Below are positions 13,846 through 18,700 of a DNA stretch of 18,700 nt, piece after piece. The notes beneath the pieces are model-generated. The model ran no database searches. It saw only the letters and a list, made by a program, of their open reading frames with translations, and was not told the DNA's origin. Source of the DNA: SZUA-430 sp046153995 (lineage in GTDB: Bacteria; Pseudomonadota; Alphaproteobacteria; Micropepsales; Micropepsaceae). The DNA is taken from NCBI GenBank assembly GCA_046153995.1, contig JBJXEH010000254.1:1-18700 (forward strand), written 5' to 3'. The translations under genes and the position numbers were made by a program. The first letter of the stretch is position 1. The number at the start of each line of letters is the position of its first letter.

Positions 13846-15189
13846 CTATCTCGATGGATCAAGTGCGCGGGCCATGCGGCTGTCGCGCATTTGGGTGCTG
13901 ATGAAGGCTTTCAGAAAGCCGAGCTTTGGATCGGGGCGTTTGCCGTTGACGATCCGCATGATCTGCTCGTTGTACCAAGTGGCGCCGCCGGCGCCGGTGA
14001 GCGTGCGGATCATCTTGACCGGCGACTTGGGGCCGAGTGGGCCGGGGCCGAAGCGGAGTTCGGGCTGAGACAGATCAACCGGATCGCCGCGGAGCAGCTG
14101 TGCCGGTGCTTCGGGCGCCAGGCAGAGCGGCCGGGCGAGGCCGACAAGATCGAAGCCGTCATTCGTGATGGCGTCGGCCATGCCTTGCGCCGTGCGAAAG
14201 CCGCCGGTGACCATGAGCTTCGCGCGCTTCAGGTGCTTGCGCATCTCGGGCCCGAAGCGCGCGAAGTATGATTCGCGCGCGCGTGATGCCTTGCTGACAT
14301 AGGGGTCGTGGGCGGCTTCACCCGCGCCTTCGACATTCGCCATCTTCGGCTGTTCGTACGTGCCGCCGGAAATCTCGATCAGGTCGATGCTGGCCTCGTC
14401 GAGCCAGCCGGCGACGATCTGGCTGTCTTCGAAGCTGAAGCCGCCGCGCTGAAAGTCGGCGGAGTTGAGCTTGATGCCGATGGGGAAATCCGCCCCCACC
14501 TTAGAGCGGACGGCTTTGACGGTCTCCAACAAGAAGCGCGCGCGGTGGGCGAGATCGCCGCCCCAGTCATCGTCGCGGCGGTTGGAGAGCGGCGAAAGGA
14601 ACTGCGAAAACAGATAGCCGTGTGCGCCATGCAACTGCACGCCGTCAAAACCGGTTTCGCGCGCAACGGCCGCCGCGTCGGCAAAGCGCGCGATCAGATC
14701 GACGATCTCCTCATGTGTGAGCGCGACTGGCGTTCCGAACTTGATGCCGGGAATGGAAAGCGCGATCGCTGACGGCGCTTTGGGCGTTGAATTGACGAGC
14801 CGATGGGTTTGGCGGCCCGCGTGCGCAAGCTGAATCCAAATGCGATTGCCATGCGCCTTTGCAGCGCCGGACCAGTTGCGCAACGCCGTCAGTTGCTCGG
14901 CGGTCTGCCTGCCCTGAATGGCGACGTTGCCTGGGTGTTCGAGGTTGCGAGTGTCGACCTGCACATTGCCTGTGAGCATCATGCCCGGTCCGCTCTCGGC
15001 CCAAGCGCTGTAGAGCGCCGCATGCGCGGGCGTCGCGCGGTTGCGGGTGTCGGCCAACAGCTCTGTCATCGCGGCTTTGACGAGACGGTTGGGCAGCACC
15101 GCGCCGCAGGGCAAGGTCAGGGGCGCGCTTAGCGTGCCAGCGGGCTTGCCCGCGACGCCCTCGGATGTTCGTGTGGCTGTAGCAAGCAT
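13846..15189 (-). CDS. Old Yellow Enzyme family NADH:flavin oxidoreductase
   Basis: FMN-dependent ene-reductase or demethylase-type oxidoreductase, cytoplasmic. The 447-aa protein is a single TIM barrel: PLTLPCGAVLPNRLVKAAMT near 23-42, QLAHAGRQ at 120-127, the substrate-binding pair HGAH at 187-190 with YLFSQFLSPLSNRRDD following, and the phosphate-binding end TGGFRTAQGM at 328-337 with LVGLARPLC. It lacks the C-terminal 4Fe-4S and FAD domains of 2,4-dienoyl-CoA reductase-type relatives. Start ATG 15189 has GGAG eight nt before it; the frame is open to 15369, but that stretch overlaps the membrane-protein gene and reads as a shadow. Substrate is unknown; the TetR-controlled context suggests an enone or xenobiotic. 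Confidence 0.9.
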   Translation of the reverse strand: MLATATRTSEGVAGKPAGTLSAPLTLPCGAVLPNRLVKAAMTELLADTRNRATPAHAALYSAWAESGPGMMLTGNVQVDTRNLEHPGNVAIQGRQTAEQLTALRNWSGAAKAHGNRIWIQLAHAGRQTHRLVNSTPKAPSAIALSIPGIKFGTPVALTHEEIVDLIARFADAAAVARETGFDGVQLHGAHGYLFSQFLSPLSNRRDDDWGGDLAHRARFLLETVKAVRSKVGADFPIGIKLNSADFQRGGFSFEDSQIVAGWLDEASIDLIEISGGTYEQPKMANVEGAGEAAHDPYVSKASRARESYFARFGPEMRKHLKRAKLMVTGGFRTAQGMADAITNDGFDLVGLARPLCLAPEAPAQLLRGDPVDLSQPELRFGPGPLGPKSPVKMIRTLTGAGGATWYNEQIMRIVNGKRPDPKLGFLKAFISTQMRDSRMARALDPSR

Positions 15190-15227
15190 GGTCGAGACTC
15201 CGTTACGCGAACAGGTGTTGTGTCCCG

Positions 15228-15593
15228 TCAAAGGACCCAAAAAAAGCCGGCTGCCAAAGCGACTTCGACGATGACGGCAATGGCGATCCCGGCACGAACT
15301 CTGTTGCTTGCGAATTCGATGACGCCGAGAACGGCCAAGAGCGCAATCGCAAGACCGAGCCCCGCACATACGGCCGAGCGAAGATCCGACGGCGGGGCCG
15401 ATCTACCGAGGAACAACAAAAGCGACATACCCAGATAGATCGCGCCAATCCGCCGGCCGAGCACGAGCCCCGCTGTGGTCGCATCGAGCCCCCATTGCGC
15501 CAACATGAACCGGCCCGCAAATAGGAAGCCGATGCTGAGCAGGAACGCGGCGCCGGCGGCTGCGGTTGCGACAGTCGCGAAGGTCATTTCCAT
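15228..15593 (-). CDS. Small four-helix membrane protein of unknown function
   Basis: A 121-aa very hydrophobic protein with about four predicted membrane segments (roughly residues 5-27, 43-62, 71-92 and 99-120) joined by short polar loops, with GRRIGAIYLGMSLLLFLGR in the middle. It resembles small DUF4345-like membrane proteins in size and layout, but I cannot confirm the family. Start ATG 15593 has a good GGGAG ribosome site seven nt upstream. It lies 13 nt after the SDR-like gene and 38 nt before the Old Yellow Enzyme gene, so it is part of the same unit. Confidence 0.7.
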   Translation of the reverse strand: MEMTFATVATAAAGAAFLLSIGFLFAGRFMLAQWGLDATTAGLVLGRRIGAIYLGMSLLLFLGRSAPPSDLRSAVCAGLGLAIALLAVLGVIEFASNRVRAGIAIAVIVEVALAAGFFWVL

Positions 15594-15606
15594 CCGCGTT
15601 CTCCCT

Positions 15607-16230
15607 TCAATTCGAGATCGCGACAGCCGTCGCAGAAAATTGCTTCTTCTCGATGATGTCGAGCATGAAGGCCGCGGCGTCGGCGGTCGTGATCGTGTAG
15701 CCGGTGGTTCGACCCTGCGGCGATACCTTCAGCTTGTTGCGCGCGGGCTTTTTGTTGAGCGCGGCGAGGCGCACAGCGGTCCAGTCCAGGTTCGACGCGC
15801 GCAAGATCGCTTCCATCTTGACCTTCGCGTCCAGGATCGGAAGCAGCTTGCGCGCAAAGAGCGGCACCAGAACCCAGCGAAAGAACAGTGCGCCCGATCC
15901 GGGGACACCGATATTGCTCGCGCAGACGAGGCGCCGCATTCCCTGCGCCTTCATATCTTCGACGATCAGCCGCGTCGCTTCGGGCACGAGATTGTTTGGC
16001 TTGCCGTCGCCCATGCCGCCGACGCCAAGACACTGAATGATCGCATCGGCGCCCTTGATCGTTTCGCGGATCGCTTTGGGGTCAAGCGCATCCCCCACGA
16101 CGACGCGTGCGCCGGAGCCTACGGTCTTTGCCGACCTCGCCAAGATCGTGACGTCATGCCCGCGGACCAGCGCCGCAGACAGTACGGCCTTGCCCATCAT
16201 GCCGGTCGAACCAAAAACAGCGATTTTCAC
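15607..16230 (-). CDS. SDR-like NAD(P)-binding reductase
   Basis: A 207-aa protein with the Rossmann motif GSTGMMG at 7-13, a strand-loop ILARSAK at 29-35 suited to NADP, and VVVGDALDP and ADAIIQCLG in the positions seen in NAD(P)H-binding (biliverdin-reductase-B-like, SDR_a5-type) proteins. The start is GTG 16230 with AGGAGA ten nt upstream. It is the first gene of the minus-strand unit that continues with the membrane protein, the Old Yellow Enzyme and the NmrA-like protein, and it diverges from tetR across a 121-bp gap holding two operator-like sites. Substrate unknown. Confidence 0.85.
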   Translation of the reverse strand: MKIAVFGSTGMMGKAVLSAALVRGHDVTILARSAKTVGSGARVVVGDALDPKAIRETIKGADAIIQCLGVGGMGDGKPNNLVPEATRLIVEDMKAQGMRRLVCASNIGVPGSGALFFRWVLVPLFARKLLPILDAKVKMEAILRASNLDWTAVRLAALNKKPARNKLKVSPQGRTTGYTITTADAAAFMLDIIEKKQFSATAVAISN

Positions 16231-16269
16231 GACGATGGAGTCTCCTGCGAAAGGGGCAATTTCAGCATA

Positions 16270-16297
16270 AGGATACTATTTGGTATCCGAATGTCAA
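16270..16297 (-). promoter_or_regulatory. Sigma-70-type promoter for the SDR/OYE unit
   Basis: On the minus strand a perfect -35 box TTGACA (16297-16292) is followed after 16 nt by TATCCT (16275-16270), 4 of 6 to the -10 consensus. The AT-rich setting stands out from the surrounding GC-rich DNA. The promoter lies 40 nt before the GTG of the SDR-like gene and is covered by the paired operator-like sites. Confidence 0.65.
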
Positions 16298-16306
16298 TTG
16301 GTATTC
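16271..16306. promoter_or_regulatory. Two adjacent 18-bp operator-like sites, probable TetR targets
   Basis: Site 1 (16271-16288) is GGATAC-TATTTG-GTATCC, a perfect 6-6-6 palindrome. Site 2 (16289-16306) follows without a gap: GAATGT-CAATTG-GTATTC, arms matching at 4 of 6. They share the half site TTGGTATYC as an 18-bp direct repeat. They lie between the divergent tetR and SDR genes, over the minus-strand promoter, where autoregulating TetR repressors bind. Confidence 0.75.
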
Positions 16307-16351
16307 TAATATGTTTCTGGCAGTCAGTCCGCTTCAACGAAGAGTGCCTCC

Positions 16352-16978
16352 ATGCGACCCGCTCGTTTAACCCGCGCCGAACAACAGGCGCAGACCCGCG
16401 AACGGCTTTTGGCTGCGGCCGAGCGCGTGTTCGCGCGCCACGGTTACGGCGGCGCGTCGATCGATCTGATTTCGGCGGAGGCCGGCTATTCGAAGGGCGC
16501 GATCTATTCGAACTTCGAAAGCAAGGAAGAGGTCTTTCTGGAACTTGCGCGCGTCTACATGGAGCGCCGCATGACGGAGTTGGAGGACGTCGTGGGCGGC
16601 GAGCCGTCAAAGCTTGCGGGGGCGCTGAGCCAATGGCTCCAGACCATGCAAGTCGATGGCGACTGCCTGATGCTCGTCACCGAGCTTCAACTGCAGGCGC
16701 GCCGCAGCCCCACCTTTGCCGCGCAGTACTATGCGCTGCAGCAAAAACAAACGCGTGCCATGGCCGCGGTGTTGGAGCGGTTCTTCAAGGCGCTTGGCGC
16801 GTCGATGCCGATGGACCCCATCGATCTCGCCGATGCGATGCTCGCACTCACCCACGGCATCACCCTGCAACGCCCCGAGCCCAAAGCCGGCTCATCCGCC
16901 GACGCTGGCCGCGTCATCGACAAGCTGATGAAGAGCCTGACCCGTGCGGACAAGACGCGCAAAAAAGTTAGCGCCTGA
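16352..16978 (+). CDS. TetR/AcrR-family transcriptional repressor
   Basis: A 208-aa protein with the classic TetR N-terminal DNA-binding domain: TRERLLAAAERVFARHGYGG at 15-34, helix-turn-helix at 36-55 including AEAGYSKGAIYSNFESKEE, and a variable all-helical ligand domain. It probably represses its own gene and the divergent SDR-membrane protein-OYE-NmrA unit through the paired sites at 16271-16306; the inducer is presumably a substrate of that unit. ATG 16352 has GAAGAG seven nt upstream. Its last 11 nt overlap the 3' end of the convergent fdsB gene. Confidence 0.93.
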   Translation: MRPARLTRAEQQAQTRERLLAAAERVFARHGYGGASIDLISAEAGYSKGAIYSNFESKEEVFLELARVYMERRMTELEDVVGGEPSKLAGALSQWLQTMQVDGDCLMLVTELQLQARRSPTFAAQYYALQQKQTRAMAAVLERFFKALGASMPMDPIDLADAMLALTHGITLQRPEPKAGSSADAGRVIDKLMKSLTRADKTRKKVSA

Positions 16979-18476
16979 AGTCCTCCGGGAAATGCCGCAC
17001 CGCGCTCATCACCGGGTACGGCGTAAACCCACCCAGCGCGCACAGCGAGCCCAGCTTCAGCGTCCGGCACAAATCTTCGAGCAGCGCCAGATTAGCCTCC
17101 CGCTTCTCACCCGCCACGATCCGGTCGATCACCTCGACCCCGCGGGTGGAGCCGATGCGGCATGGCGTGCACTTGCCGCAGCTTTCGATCGCGCAAAACT
17201 CCATCGCGAACCGCGCTTGGGCGGCCATATTGACCGTGTCGTCGAACACGACGATCCCGCCGTGCCCGATCAGCCCGTCGCGCGCCGCGAACGCTTCGTA
17301 GTCGTAAACCGTGTCGAACAGCGCGCGGGGAAAATACGCACCCAGCGGACCGCCGCACTGCACCGCGCGCACCGGCCGCCCGCTCGCCGTACCGCCGCCG
17401 ATCTCATCGACGATCTCACCCAGCGTCATCCCAAACGGCGCCTCGAACAGCCCCGCATGCTTCACGTTGCCGGCAAGCTGGATCGGCATTGTCCCGCGCG
17501 AACGTCCGAAGCCGATGCCCGCATACATCTCCGCCCCATGCGCCATGATCCAAGGCGCGGTGGCCAGCGTCAGCACGTTGTTCACGATCGTAGGCTTGCC
17601 GAACAAGCCCTCATGAGCGGGCAGGGGAGGCTTCGCCCGCACCTGACCGCGCTTGCCCTCCAGGCTTTCAAGCAGCGCAGTCTCTTCGCCGCAAACATAA
17701 GCCCCCGCACCGACGCGCAATTCGACATCGAACGTAGTCCCGATCAACCCAGCACCACGCGCAACGTCCAGCGCCTTGGCAAACGTCGCGTTGGCATGCG
17801 GATACTCGGAGCGCGAGTAAACAAATCCCTTCGAAGCCCCGATCGCGACCGCAGCAATCGCCATCCCCTCGATGAGAGACAGCGGATCGCCCTCCATGAT
17901 CATGCGATCCGCAAACGTCCCGCTGTCACCCTCATCCGCATTGCAAACGACAAAGCGACGGTCAGCCTGCGCATCAGCCGCCGTCTTCCATTTGATCCCC
18001 GCCGGAAACCCGGCCCCACCACGCCCGCGCAACCCCGACTTCGTGATCGCCTCGATCGTCGCCGCCGCGCCAACTTCCCGCGCGCGAGCCAACCCCTCAA
18101 ATCCACCCTGTGCGCGATAATCATCCGCCGACAACGGATCGATCACGCCCACCCGCGCAAACGTAATCCGCGTCTGCCGCTTCAACCACGGATGCTGATC
18201 GACAACACCGATGCACAGCGGATGCGCCTTGCCCTCCAACATCCCCGCATCGACCAACGCCGGAATGTCCGCCGCCGTGACCGGCCCATAGCCGACACGG
18301 CCATTCGCGGTTTCGACCTCAACTAGCGGCTCCAACCAATGCATCCCCCGCGAACCGGTCCGCGCGATTTCGACCGCAAGCTTACGCGTCTCCGCCGTGC
18401 GCGTGAGCACGCGAACGACACCTTCCGCACCAACCGCCAGCGCCACCGCATCGGAGGGCACGAACACGCGCGTCAT
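16968..18476 (-). CDS. fdsB: NAD-dependent formate dehydrogenase beta subunit FdsB (NADH-binding flavoprotein)
   Basis: Holds FMN, binds NAD+ and passes electrons from FdsA to NAD+; homologous to NuoF of complex I. The 502-aa sequence has an N-terminal thioredoxin-like region (about 1-105), as in FdsB proteins, then the FMN/NAD motifs RGRGGAGFPAG at 150-160 and NADEGDSGTFADR at 179-191, YVCGEETALLESLEGKRG at 260-277, and the C-terminal [4Fe-4S] ligands Cys433, Cys436, Cys439 and Cys479. Its ATG overlaps the fdsG stop by 4 nt. In the usual layout fdsA would follow directly; here the 3' end instead overlaps tetR by 11 nt and fdsA is about 4.6 kb further on. No terminator is visible after it, so the transcript may run antisense into tetR. 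Confidence 0.96.
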   Translation of the reverse strand: MTRVFVPSDAVALAVGAEGVVRVLTRTAETRKLAVEIARTGSRGMHWLEPLVEVETANGRVGYGPVTAADIPALVDAGMLEGKAHPLCIGVVDQHPWLKRQTRITFARVGVIDPLSADDYRAQGGFEGLARAREVGAAATIEAITKSGLRGRGGAGFPAGIKWKTAADAQADRRFVVCNADEGDSGTFADRMIMEGDPLSLIEGMAIAAVAIGASKGFVYSRSEYPHANATFAKALDVARGAGLIGTTFDVELRVGAGAYVCGEETALLESLEGKRGQVRAKPPLPAHEGLFGKPTIVNNVLTLATAPWIMAHGAEMYAGIGFGRSRGTMPIQLAGNVKHAGLFEAPFGMTLGEIVDEIGGGTASGRPVRAVQCGGPLGAYFPRALFDTVYDYEAFAARDGLIGHGGIVVFDDTVNMAAQARFAMEFCAIESCGKCTPCRIGSTRGVEVIDRIVAGEKREANLALLEDLCRTLKLGSLCALGGFTPYPVMSAVRHFPEDFRR

Positions 18477-18700
18477 GATTTGTGCGCCGCCATCGCGATC
18501 AAATGCGCCGCCTCAACCCGTCCATGCGGTTCGCCATCGACCAGCACCGCCGGCGCCACCGAACAGAGCCCCAAGCAATAGACCGGCTCGACCGTCACCG
18601 CGCCGTCCGCCGACGTCTGTTTCCAATCCATCCTAAAGTGCTTCAACACGGCTGCGCCAAGCTCACGCCCACCCATCGCCTGACAAGCCTCCGCGCGGCA
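18473..18700 (-). CDS. fdsG: NAD-dependent formate dehydrogenase gamma subunit FdsG (5' part beyond the window)
   Basis: The C-terminal 75 residues of a NuoE-like protein are in the window; the frame is open to the right edge with no start there. Cys residues in the C-x4-C (CRAEAC) and C-x3-C (CLGLC) arrangement give the thioredoxin-fold [2Fe-2S] site, and VEPVYCLGLCSVAP is typical of the family. FdsG passes electrons within the FdsGB module. The stop overlaps the fdsB start in ATGA, so the pair is translationally coupled, and fdsG is presumably the first gene. Confidence 0.92.
   Translation of the reverse strand, partial: CRAEACQAMGGRELGAAVLKHFRMDWKQTSADGAVTVEPVYCLGLCSVAPAVLVDGEPHGRVEAAHLIAMAAHKS

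Overview
The window is GC-rich, densely packed bacterial chromosome. An NAD-dependent, molybdenum-containing formate dehydrogenase of the FdsGBA type with FdsD and FdhD, short intergenic gaps and many ATGA-type overlaps point to a proteobacterium, most likely an alphaproteobacterium of the Hyphomicrobiales kind. That assignment is an inference from gene content and codon use; no rRNA or other definitive marker lies in the window.

Left third (about 125-6236, all + strand): an unrecognised 169-residue protein, then a tight run of five genes: a SARP/BTAD-type regulator with a C-terminal TPR region, a 138-residue protein of no family I recognise, a YcaO cyclodehydratase-family enzyme, a TfuA-like protein, and a guanidine-modifying (arginine/agmatine/peptidyl-arginine deiminase-fold) enzyme. 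The gaps are 15, 7 and 3 nt and then a 4-nt overlap, so this looks like one transcription unit. YcaO plus TfuA is the known signature of backbone thioamidation of a peptide or protein. Pairing it with a deiminase and a long candidate substrate, with no transporter or protease beside it, makes this the most novel part of the window. The cluster ends 24 nt from the 3' end of a tRNA-Pro(CGG) gene on the minus strand.

Middle (6483-12392): a membrane-anchored SMP-30/strictosidine-synthase-like beta-propeller gene on +, then on the minus strand mobA, fdsD, fdhD and fdsA. MobA makes the nucleotide form of the molybdenum cofactor, FdhD sulfurates it, FdsD is the small delta subunit and FdsA is the catalytic subunit. 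The gaps mobA/fdsD and fdhD/fdsA are each filled almost completely by an inverted-repeat element.

Right third (12502-18700): a SnoaL/NTF2-like gene on +, then a minus-strand cluster (SDR-like reductase, small membrane protein, Old Yellow Enzyme, NmrA-like protein) diverging from a tetR gene. Between the SDR gene and tetR lie two adjacent 18-bp operator-like sites that cover a good minus-strand promoter. At the right edge, fdsB and the 3' part of fdsG run on the minus strand. The formate dehydrogenase locus, usually contiguous as fdsG-B-A-fdhD-D, is therefore split by about 4.6 kb of unrelated redox genes.
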